Source: Vitreoscilla sp. (GTDB lineage: Bacteria > Pseudomonadota > Gammaproteobacteria > Burkholderiales > Neisseriaceae). From it: a stretch of 18,834 nt of DNA. The DNA lies in contig JASLFS010000051.1 in NCBI GenBank assembly GCA_030150505.1, positions 1 through 18,834 of the forward strand, in the 5' to 3' direction. Positions 7,398-13,600 of this stretch are shown one piece after another; positions within the stretch are counted from its first letter, which is position 1, and the number at the start of each line of letters is the position of its first letter. The position numbers were made by a program, and so were the translations under genes. The notes under the pieces were generated by a model, which had not been told where the DNA came from, ran no database searches, and was given only the letters and a program-made list of their open reading frames with translations.

Positions 7398-7841
7398 TTA
7401 ACCAAAAATACGGTTAAATAATGCGGAACCGCCATTTTGCCACAACCAAACAATCACGCCATAACGCAAAGCTTTGCCCAGCAACAAATAAACCAAACAA
7501 GGTAATATTCGCAAACGCAGCCAACCAGCCGCCACTGGTAATGCATCCCCAACAATCGGAAGCCAAGCCATGACCAAACTGGCGCTCCCATATTTTTGCA
7601 GTAACTTTTGTATTTTTTCTGATGGCTGCTTTTTTTGTGGAATCATTCTGCCTAAATACAAAGATGTGGCGCTGCCTAAAGTATTCGCAAGCGTTGCGAT
7701 GAGCCAACCTAAAAAAATTTCATTGGGAAAAATTTCCACATAGGTTGCTAACGCAGCTTCGGAGCTTCCCGGCAATATGGTTGCGGACGTAAAAGCAGAA
7801 GCTGCCAAAATCATCAATGCAGCCAACAAAGAACCACTCAT
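7398..7841 (-). CDS. YqaA-family small membrane protein (DedA/SNARE-associated superfamily)
   Basis: A 147-residue integral membrane protein with about four hydrophobic segments. Landmarks shared with E. coli YqaA (142 residues) are ATILPGSSEAAL near the start, ATLANTLGSATSLYLGR in the middle, LQKYGSASLVMAWLPIVGDALPVAAGWLRL, and LLGKALRYGVIVW near the end. Members of this superfamily are thought to act as lipid or ion-coupled transporters or scramblases; the role of the YqaA branch is not established. The ATG at 7841 has AAGG 6-7 nt upstream. The gene is divergent from queD across 216 nt; no clear promoter was found on its side. Confidence 0.85.
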   Translation of the reverse strand: MSGSLLAALMILAASAFTSATILPGSSEAALATYVEIFPNEIFLGWLIATLANTLGSATSLYLGRMIPQKKQPSEKIQKLLQKYGSASLVMAWLPIVGDALPVAAGWLRLRILPCLVYLLLGKALRYGVIVWLWQNGGSALFNRIFG

Positions 7842-7976
7842 AAATACCTTTCTTGCGAATCATTTATCCATTACTGTAATCAAACATTTAAATCTGCTTA
7901 TTCGCCATGATTATTTCACACATCAACCACAACATTTCATTTTCTTCGCTAAACATTCTGCTTTTTTATCGCGCCT

Positions 7977-7985
7977 TGCTATAAT
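7977..7985 (+). promoter_or_regulatory. Extended -10 promoter for queDE
   Basis: TGcTATAAT at 7977-7985 is a consensus extended -10 element. The matching -35 (TTCTGC, 17 nt upstream) is weak, as is common for extended -10 promoters. The predicted start near 7991 lies a few bases before the riboswitch P1 stem. Confidence 0.7.
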
Positions 7986-7998
7986 CCGTGCTTCTTTA

Positions 7999-8050
7999 TT
8001 GGTGGTTCGTGATCCTCCCACCAAGCAATTTTGCTAAAACAAAACTAAGG
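7999..8050 (+). ncRNA. preQ1-I riboswitch upstream of queD
   Basis: Stem P1 pairs TTGGTGG (7999-8005) with CCACCAA (8018-8024) across a 12-nt loop, TTCGTGATCCTC. This matches the B. subtilis preQ1-I aptamer in loop length and in its GGUUC start. The A-rich tail AAAACAAAACTAAGG (8036-8050) matches the class consensus that forms the H-type pseudoknot. Between P1 and tail sits an extra mini-hairpin, AGCA-ATTT-TGCT (8024-8035), not present in the minimal aptamer. The pseudoknot strand CTAAGG overlaps the ribosome site of queD, so bound preQ1 should block translation. Class assignment rests on pattern and context; the exact pseudoknot pairs were not modelled. Confidence 0.85.
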
Positions 8051-8057
8051 AATTTCA

Positions 8058-8486
8058 ATGAAAATTAGTAAAACATTTGCGTTTGATATGGCGCACATGC
8101 TGGATTCTCATGACGGTAAATGCTGCAATTTACACGGTCATACTTATCAACTTGTGGTTACCATTTCTGGTGACATTATCCAAAATGGTTCTAAAGCTGG
8201 CATGGTGATGGATTTTGCTGATTTAAAAAGCATCGTTAATCAGCATGTTATTCAAAAATTAGACCATGCTTTTGCCTATCATCAACACAATCCCCAAGAA
8301 TATACATTGGCTAATATGTTGCAGCAATGGGATAGAAAAACCTTTGCATTGGAAAAAACAACCACGGCAGAGAACCTTTGCCAATGGATTTTCAATGCAT
8401 TAAAAGCACAAGGCTTGCCGATTTGTCGTTTACAACTTTGGGAAACGCCAACTTCTTGCTGTGAATATGAAGGAGATTTGGCATGA
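8058..8486 (+). CDS. queD: 6-carboxy-5,6,7,8-tetrahydropterin synthase QueD
   Basis: A 142-residue zinc enzyme converting 7,8-dihydroneopterin triphosphate to 6-carboxytetrahydropterin, the second committed step to preQ0 and queuosine. Zinc ligands are His13 (FDMAH) and His26/His28 (LHGHTY). The cysteine pair CC at 22-23 supplies the catalytic Cys; Cys22 aligns with the KCGRLHGH motif of E. coli QueD. The C-terminal LQLWETPTSCCEY contains the conserved glutamate. Longer than the roughly 120-residue E. coli enzyme because of a central insertion, closer to the Bacillus form. The start follows AAGGA in the riboswitch expression platform by about 7 nt. Its stop overlaps the queE start (ATGA), so the two are translationally coupled. 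Confidence 0.95.
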   Translation: MKISKTFAFDMAHMLDSHDGKCCNLHGHTYQLVVTISGDIIQNGSKAGMVMDFADLKSIVNQHVIQKLDHAFAYHQHNPQEYTLANMLQQWDRKTFALEKTTTAENLCQWIFNALKAQGLPICRLQLWETPTSCCEYEGDLA

Positions 8487-9097
8487 TGTCCACGCAATAT
8501 CGCATTGTTGAGATTTTTGAAACCTTGCAAGGCGAAGGATACAATACTGGTATGCCAAGCATTTTTATTCGTTTTGGAAAATGCAATTTAGCCTGCTCTT
8601 GGTGCGATACCGATTACCATCGCTTTTCATGGCAAAGTTTAGAAGCGATTCTGACGCAAGTACAGCAATATTCTGCAAAAAACATCATCATTACCGGTGG
8701 CGAACCTGCCATTCAGCCCAATATTGAATTGTTGCTCACGGCTTTGAAAGAGCTAGGATATTTCTTGGCCATTGAAAGCAATGGTTTACAAAATGTTCCA
8801 GCCCAAATTGATTATATTGCAGTGAGCCCTAAAGCTCATTATTGGCAAAAATATCAATCTCAACACATTCATTATGCCAATGAAGTTCGTGTGGTCGTGG
8901 ATGACAATGTCCATGAATTTTGTGAATGGGTTGAAAATAACATTACAGCCGAACGTTATTATTTATCGCCTTTGGATAATGGCGAAAGCAATAACTTACT
9001 TGCTACCATGACTTTATTGGGGGTTCTCAATGAGCGAGCAAATAAGCCCCATTGGCAATTAAGCTTACAAACCCACAAACTCGTTGGCATTGAATAA
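8483..9097 (+). CDS. queE: 7-carboxy-7-deazaguanine synthase QueE (radical SAM)
   Basis: A 204-residue radical SAM enzyme that rearranges 6-carboxytetrahydropterin to 7-carboxy-7-deazaguanine, the step after QueD. The 4Fe-4S motif is Cys34-x3-Cys38-x2-Cys41 (CNLACSWC), followed by DTDYHRF. Substrate and SAM landmarks are EIFETLQGEGYNTGMPSIFIR at the start, ITGGEPA (the GGE SAM-binding motif) and IESNG. The ATG at 8483 is 7 nt after AAGGAG and overlaps the queD stop; a second ATG follows immediately at 8486 but is more distant from the ribosome site. The gene shares the riboswitch-controlled transcript. QueC and QueF for the next steps are not in the window. Confidence 0.95.
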   Translation: MMSTQYRIVEIFETLQGEGYNTGMPSIFIRFGKCNLACSWCDTDYHRFSWQSLEAILTQVQQYSAKNIIITGGEPAIQPNIELLLTALKELGYFLAIESNGLQNVPAQIDYIAVSPKAHYWQKYQSQHIHYANEVRVVVDDNVHEFCEWVENNITAERYYLSPLDNGESNNLLATMTLLGVLNERANKPHWQLSLQTHKLVGIE

Positions 9098-9179
9098 TTT
9101 ATTTAAAATTACGTTCAAAAGATAGCCAATCCTTTCGCTTTGTTCTATAAAGAAGGCAACATAATTTCAGAAAGAAGTC

Positions 9180-10031
9180 ATGATGCCTTCTATTTTTATA
9201 TCTGGTTGCTCTAGCGGCATTGGCTATGCAACAGCCAAACTATTACAACAACAAGGCTGGCGGGTTATTGCTTCTTGCAGAAAAGCGATTGATGTTCAAC
9301 GTTTGCAGCAAGAAGGTTTGGTGACAATACAAATGGATGTTAATAATAGCGAAAGCATTCAACAAGCGTTTCAGCAAGTTTTAGAAATCACCAATCATTC
9401 TTTAGATGCATTTTTTGCCAATGCTGGTTTCGGGCAAACTGGTGCTGTTGAAGACATGAGCAGAGAGGCATTGCGCAATCAATTTGAAACCAATGTGTTT
9501 GGCACATGGGAAAGCATGAATGCTGCTCTCAAGATTTTTCGCCAACAAAACCATGGTCGAATTTTAATTAACAGTAGCATTTTAGGTTTTGCTGCGATGC
9601 CTTGGCGCGGTGCTTATAACAGCAGTAAGTTTGCGCTTGAAGGCATGGCAGATACTTTGCGCCATGAGTTATTAGGCAGTAATATTTATATTTCACTGAT
9701 TGAACCAGGTCCTATTAGTAGCCAATTTCGTGCCAATGCTTTGATTCAATTTGAAAAGCATGTTGATTGGAAAAATAGCATCCATGCCAAAGCATACGAA
9801 GGACAGCTAAAGCGCCTAAAAACAGAAGGTCCAGCTGCACCGTTTACTTTAAGTTCGGCGCAATGTGCTCAGGTTTGTTTAACGGCATTAGAAGCAAAAC
9901 GCCCTAAAGCACGCTATCAAGTAACAACGCCTAGCAAAGTATTTTGGGTATTAAAAAAACTGTTACCAACTGCATTTTTAGATAAATTATTACAGCGCGC
10001 TGTCAACCATGATGGCAAAAGCGCCCCATAA
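9180..10031 (+). CDS. Short-chain dehydrogenase/reductase, YbbO-like
   Basis: A 283-residue classical SDR. The nucleotide-binding motif is SGCSSGIG (residues 8-15), followed by the NAG motif (81-83), a catalytic serine in INSSILGF, and the YxxxK pair Tyr146/Lys150 (YNSSK). The segment SLIEPGPISSQFRANA and a C-terminal tail KPRARY-like (KARYQVTTPSKVFWVLKKLLP) resemble E. coli YbbO, an NADP-dependent reductase of medium- and long-chain aldehydes. That substrate is inferred from the resemblance only. Two adjacent ATGs (9180 and 9183) are possible and the ribosome site (AAAGAAG) is weak. It starts 82 nt after queE without an obvious terminator and ends 10 nt before the lipoprotein gene. Confidence 0.88.
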   Translation: MMPSIFISGCSSGIGYATAKLLQQQGWRVIASCRKAIDVQRLQQEGLVTIQMDVNNSESIQQAFQQVLEITNHSLDAFFANAGFGQTGAVEDMSREALRNQFETNVFGTWESMNAALKIFRQQNHGRILINSSILGFAAMPWRGAYNSSKFALEGMADTLRHELLGSNIYISLIEPGPISSQFRANALIQFEKHVDWKNSIHAKAYEGQLKRLKTEGPAAPFTLSSAQCAQVCLTALEAKRPKARYQVTTPSKVFWVLKKLLPTAFLDKLLQRAVNHDGKSAP

Positions 10032-10041
10032 AAGATTAACC

Positions 10042-10467
10042 ATGAAAAAATTCATTACCTTAAGTGTTTTGGCTGCTTTGCCCATATTGCTAACGGCTTG
10101 CCAAACAATCCCCCACAATGCATCTCCTACTGGTTTATATGTGAGTGATGGTTATTTAGAAGAGCAAGAGCAGGGTTATGATTGGGTGGCTGTCAATGTT
10201 GATGAGCAAAGCAATCAATCTATCAAAATCAATGTTTATTCTCGTTCGGATGTTAAAAAACGCCCTACTTGTACTTTTAAAGGCATAGCCAAACCTATCG
10301 CTCCTCACCTATACGGCGTTGATGATGATAATGGTCAGATTATTTTTTCATTCGATAAAAAAACATTATCCATTCATGGTGAAGGTGATGCCAACTTATA
10401 TTACTACTGCTCTGGTGGCGCTAGCCTAACTGGAAGTTATCAAAAAATAAAAAAAGGCGATGAATAA
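10042..10467 (+). CDS. Small hypothetical lipoprotein
   Basis: A 141-residue protein starting at MKKFITLSVL with a typical lipoprotein signal: Lys-Lys, hydrophobic core, lipobox LTAC with Cys20 as lipid site. The residue after the Cys is Gln, so sorting to the outer membrane is expected if E. coli rules apply. The mature part is about 120 residues, mostly beta-prone, with two further cysteines (77 and 123) that could form a disulfide, and a C-terminal YYYCSGGASLTGSYQKI. I do not recognise the family. A longer reading from 10009 would destroy the signal peptide and is rejected. The gene is packed between the SDR (10 nt) and maf (2 nt), so it is part of the same transcript. Confidence 0.85.
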   Translation: MKKFITLSVLAALPILLTACQTIPHNASPTGLYVSDGYLEEQEQGYDWVAVNVDEQSNQSIKINVYSRSDVKKRPTCTFKGIAKPIAPHLYGVDDDNGQIIFSFDKKTLSIHGEGDANLYYYCSGGASLTGSYQKIKKGDE

Positions 10468-10469
10468 CA

Positions 10470-11069
10470 ATGAATAACTCGATTTATCTGGCTTCAGGCA
10501 GCCCACGCCGATTTGAATTGCTACAGCAATTAGGCTTTTTACCCATAAAAATCTCAGCAGCAATTGATGAAACACCTTATACTAATGAAAAAGCAATTGC
10601 TTATACCGAGCGAATGGCATTAGAAAAATCACAACAAGCCATACTAAATAACCCCGATTTAGATCTGAATAAACCTGTATTAACAGCCGATACATCCGTT
10701 GCCTTGGATAATCACATTCTGGGAAAACCAAACAGTGAACAAGATGCAGTGGATATGTTAACAATGTTATCAAACAGCACGCATCAGGTTATAACCAGCA
10801 TTTGTATTTTCCATCAAAACCAGCGCTACCAAGTCAATCAAATCAGCGATGTCACTTTTAAAGCGCTTTCTCAATCAGAAATAGCCGCTTATGTTCAAAC
10901 AGGTGAACCGATGGATAAGGCAGGTAGCTACGGTATTCAGGGATATGGTGCTATATTTGTCAGCCATTTGAATGGTAGCTATACTGGTGTCATGGGATTG
11001 CCTCTATTTGAAACGGCTAAACTATTAAACCAATGTGGATTTAGCATTTTAAATATGCTCAAAAAATAA
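10470..11069 (+). CDS. Maf-family nucleoside triphosphate pyrophosphatase (YhdE type)
   Basis: A 199-residue house-cleaning enzyme that hydrolyses dTTP, UTP and modified pyrimidine triphosphates to monophosphates. Family marks: LASGSPRRFELL at the N-terminus (SPRR, residues 11-14), LTADTSVAL with the catalytic Asp74, GKPNSEQDAVDML, and DKAGSYGIQGYGAIFVSHLNGSYTGVMGLPLFE near the C-terminus. The last segment is closer to E. coli YhdE (dTTP/UTP type) than to YceF (m7GTP type). It starts 2 nt after the lipoprotein stop; AAGG lies rather far upstream (about 12 nt). The following gene is RNase G, the same order as yhdE-rng in E. coli. Confidence 0.93.
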   Translation: MNNSIYLASGSPRRFELLQQLGFLPIKISAAIDETPYTNEKAIAYTERMALEKSQQAILNNPDLDLNKPVLTADTSVALDNHILGKPNSEQDAVDMLTMLSNSTHQVITSICIFHQNQRYQVNQISDVTFKALSQSEIAAYVQTGEPMDKAGSYGIQGYGAIFVSHLNGSYTGVMGLPLFETAKLLNQCGFSILNMLKK

Positions 11070-11086
11070 CAAGTGTATTTTGTTCC

Positions 11087-11108
11087 GCACATTACAAACG
11101 TGATGTGC
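11087..11108 (+). other. Hairpin in the maf-rng intergenic region
   Basis: GCACATTAC (11087-11095) pairs with GTGATGTGC (11100-11108), nine pairs including one G-U, around the tetraloop AAAC. No T-run follows, so it is not a standard terminator. It lies 36 nt before the rng start and could affect rng mRNA processing or translation. Confidence 0.55.
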
Positions 11109-11143
11109 ATTGCAAAAGACATTTAATTTTAGAAAGACTATCC

Positions 11144-12646
11144 ATGTTGCAAACCAATAATATTGCGTTAAGCAAAGATATTGTGCGGCCTGCTGAAACC
11201 ATCTTGGTGAATATCACTCCCCAAGAAACACGGGTTGCAACCTTAGAAAATGATTCTGTTTGTGAATTGCACATTGAACGAAATAGCCACCGAGGTTTAG
11301 TTGGTAATATCTATTTAGGTACAGTTAAACGTGTACTTCCTGGCATGCAAAGTGCTTTTATTGATATTGGTTTGGATAAGGCCGCATTTTTACACATTGT
11401 GGATGTGGTTGAATATCGCCAACAACCAGGGCAAACTTTGCGCATTGAACATTTAATTTTTGAAGGCCAAGCACTGGTTGTTCAAGTGATTAAAGATCCA
11501 ATCAACACCAAAGGCGCTCGGGTTTCAACACAGGTTTCTTTGGCGGGTCGATTTTTAGTTCATTTACCACAAGATGAGCATATCGGCATTTCACAGCGCA
11601 TTGAAAATGAAGAAGAGCGTTTTGCCTTAAAAGAGCGCTTAGCCAATCTATTGCCCAAAGAATCCTGCCATGGTTATATTATCCGCACCAGCGCAGAAAA
11701 TGCGACTGACATTGAACTCAAAGCCGATATTAACTACTTAACTAAAGTTTGGCAGCACATTCGCTATTTAGCCAAAACCAAGCCACAGCAAACCATGCTT
11801 TATCAAGATTTGCCATTAAGCTTGCGTGTCTTGCGTGATATGTTCAATGACACAACTCAAAAAATACTGGTCGATTCGAATGAGAATTACAAAAGAATGC
11901 TGGTTTTTGCTGAGCAATTTGTCCAAGGTGCCTTAGAAAAAATTGAGCGTTTTAATGGCGAGCAACCCCTATTCCCTACTTTTGGCGTTGATGCTGAAAT
12001 AGACAAAGCTTTACAACCACGAGTTAATTTAAAATTTGGCGGTTATTTGATTATTGATTTAACCGAAGCAATGACCACCATTGATGTGAATACTGGTGGC
12101 TTTGTTGGAACTCGCAACTTTGATGAAACCATTCTAAAAACCAATATCGAAGCCTGCCACGCCATTGCTAGAGAATTAAGACTGCGTAACATTGGCGGCA
12201 TTATTATTGTCGATTTTATCGATATGGAAAAAGAAGAACATCAAGAAGCGGTGCTCAATGAATTTGCAAAAGCATTGTGTTACGACCGAACTCGCGTCAC
12301 TTTAAATGGTTTTACAAGTTTAGGCTTGGTTGAACTTACTCGCAAAAGAACCCGCGAAAGTTTAGCGCATATTGAATGTGAGCCTTGCCCTTACTGCCAA
12401 GGTCGAGGTTTGATGAAAACACCTCAAACCATTTGTTATGAAATTCAACGTGAAATTGTTTACCAATCTCGCCGCAATCAAGAATTAACAGGTTATCGCA
12501 TTTTAGCAAGCCAAGCCGTGATTGATTTATTCTTGGATGAGGAAGCGAAATCATTGGCAATGCTCAGTGATTTTGTACAAAAACCCATTTCGCTGGCGGT
12601 CGAATCAACGTACCATCAAGAACAATTTGATATTGTCCTACTTTAA
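11144..12646 (+). CDS. rng: Ribonuclease G
   Basis: A 500-residue endoribonuclease of the RNase E/G family (E. coli RNase G is 489), acting in 16S rRNA 5'-end maturation and mRNA decay. It has the N-terminal S1 fold (GNIYLGTVKRVLPGMQSAFIDIG), then the 5'-sensor and DNase I-like catalytic part. The metal-binding aspartates are Asp314 (TTIDVNTGG) and Asp357 (IIVDFIDME); their 43-residue spacing equals that of Asp303/Asp346 in RNase E. Zn-link cysteines are 415 and 418 (CPYC), again 58 residues after the second Asp. It lacks the long C-terminal degradosome scaffold of RNase E, so rng is preferred. The ATG at 11144 (AGAAAGA upstream) is taken; an in-frame ATG at 11105 would overlap the hairpin and add a non-homologous tail. 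Confidence 0.95.
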   Translation: MLQTNNIALSKDIVRPAETILVNITPQETRVATLENDSVCELHIERNSHRGLVGNIYLGTVKRVLPGMQSAFIDIGLDKAAFLHIVDVVEYRQQPGQTLRIEHLIFEGQALVVQVIKDPINTKGARVSTQVSLAGRFLVHLPQDEHIGISQRIENEEERFALKERLANLLPKESCHGYIIRTSAENATDIELKADINYLTKVWQHIRYLAKTKPQQTMLYQDLPLSLRVLRDMFNDTTQKILVDSNENYKRMLVFAEQFVQGALEKIERFNGEQPLFPTFGVDAEIDKALQPRVNLKFGGYLIIDLTEAMTTIDVNTGGFVGTRNFDETILKTNIEACHAIARELRLRNIGGIIIVDFIDMEKEEHQEAVLNEFAKALCYDRTRVTLNGFTSLGLVELTRKRTRESLAHIECEPCPYCQGRGLMKTPQTICYEIQREIVYQSRRNQELTGYRILASQAVIDLFLDEEAKSLAMLSDFVQKPISLAVESTYHQEQFDIVLL

Positions 12647-12690
12647 GCGTTAAACTAAGCCATCATTTTTCAATACAAAACATAATAAGC

Positions 12691-12714
12691 GGTCAGTTAT
12701 CCACATAACTGACC
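12691..12714. repeat. Perfect 24-bp inverted repeat containing a DnaA box
   Basis: Arms GGTCAGTTAT and ATAACTGACC match over 10 of 10 positions around CCAC. The + strand reads TTATCCACA at 12697-12705, the consensus DnaA box. No T-run follows on either strand, so it is a poor intrinsic terminator. It ends 21 nt before the cysE ATG and begins 44 nt after the rng stop. It could be a protein-binding site or an RNA hairpin. Confidence 0.7.
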
Positions 12715-12735
12715 CTGTTGCTTTATATATATACT

Positions 12736-13524
12736 ATGAACACTCCAACAAGACCCGAAATGACACTGTGGCAAACAATCCGCGATGAAGTAGAAAAAGG
12801 GGTTTCTGATGAGCCAATGCTGGCTAGTTTTCTACATTTAACCGTTTTACGCCACCATGATTTAAATCACGTACTGGCTTTTCATTTATCCAGTAAATTG
12901 GCCAGTGCGGTCATGGATGCTCGTGCACTATATGAAATTTTCTGTGATGTTTTAGACGATGATGATGACATTAGTGAAGCCATGCAAGCCGATATTGTGG
13001 CTTACTATGAGCGTGATCCTGCTTGTGATGCTTACTGTTTACCACTTTTATATTACAAGGGTTTTCACGCTATTCAAGCACATCGTATCAACCATGCTTT
13101 GTGGCAAGCAAATCGTAAAACATTAACTTACTTCTTACAAAATCGTTCATCCGAAGTATTTGGTGTGGATATTCATCCTGCTGCACGCTTAGGACAAGGT
13201 ATTATGATTGACCATGGCACGGGTGTTGTAATTGGTGAAACGGCTGTTTTAGGTGACAATATTTCTTTATTGCACGGCGTTACACTGGGTGGTTCTGGTA
13301 AAGAAGGCGGAGATCGACATCCGAAAATTGGCAATGGTGTAATGATTGGTGCCAATGCTTCTGTTCTAGGAAACATTCGTGTCAATGATTGCGCAAAAAT
13401 TGGCGCTGGCAGTGTTGTTGTACAAGATGTTCCCGCTTATACAACTGCCATTGGCGTCCCTGCTCATCACATTAGCAGTCAAAAACAAGAAATGCCATCA
13501 GAGCAAATGGATCAAAGTTTATAA
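12736..13524 (+). CDS. cysE: Serine O-acetyltransferase CysE
   Basis: A 262-residue enzyme that acetylates L-serine with acetyl-CoA to give O-acetylserine, the precursor condensed with sulfide to form cysteine. The N-terminal helical domain includes EPMLASF and DPACDAYCLPLLYYKGFHAIQAHRI. The C-terminal left-handed beta-helix includes VDIHPAARLGQGIMIDHGTG, IGETAV, and GGDRHPKIGNGVMIGANASVLGNI. Catalytic His160 and the substrate His195 are in place. The C-terminal tail ends without the usual Ile that docks into CysK (it ends QMDQSL), so the cysteine synthase complex may differ. The ATG at 12736 is chosen by length; only AT-rich sequence (TATATATATACT) precedes it and no Shine-Dalgarno is visible. 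Convergent with the aminotransferase gene through a shared terminator. Confidence 0.94.
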   Translation: MNTPTRPEMTLWQTIRDEVEKGVSDEPMLASFLHLTVLRHHDLNHVLAFHLSSKLASAVMDARALYEIFCDVLDDDDDISEAMQADIVAYYERDPACDAYCLPLLYYKGFHAIQAHRINHALWQANRKTLTYFLQNRSSEVFGVDIHPAARLGQGIMIDHGTGVVIGETAVLGDNISLLHGVTLGGSGKEGGDRHPKIGNGVMIGANASVLGNIRVNDCAKIGAGSVVVQDVPAYTTAIGVPAHHISSQKQEMPSEQMDQSL

Positions 13525-13547
13525 GCTTTTTAAGCTATATTTTTAAT

Positions 13548-13587
13548 AAAACAGGCTGCCTGTAAACTTTACAGGCAGCCTGTTTTT
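13548..13587. terminator. Bidirectional terminator with DUS-like arms between cysE and the aminotransferase gene
   Basis: A 17-bp perfect stem (13548-13564 with 13570-13586) encloses the loop AACTT. The T-run TTTTT follows on the + strand, and a T-rich stretch follows on the minus strand, so it can serve both convergent genes. Each arm reads AGGCTGCCTGTA or its complement, 11 of 12 bases of the neisserial uptake-sequence dialect AGGCTGCCTGAA. Inverted uptake sequences used as terminators are well known in Neisseriaceae. Confidence 0.9.
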
Positions 13588-13600
13588 AAATTACAAATGA

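Noticed and set aside
7414..7707. 97-codon minus-strand frame overlapping the YqaA-family gene
   Set aside because: Same strand, shifted frame inside a gene with clear family motifs; charged, patternless translation.
7870..7880. Palindrome ATTACTGTAAT between yqaA-family gene and queD
   Set aside because: Eleven bases in AT-rich DNA with no aligned promoter; not distinguishable from chance.
12697..12705. Replication origin suggested by the consensus DnaA box
   Set aside because: Only one box is present, with no AT-rich unwinding element, no further clustered boxes and no dnaA, dnaN or gidA neighbours.
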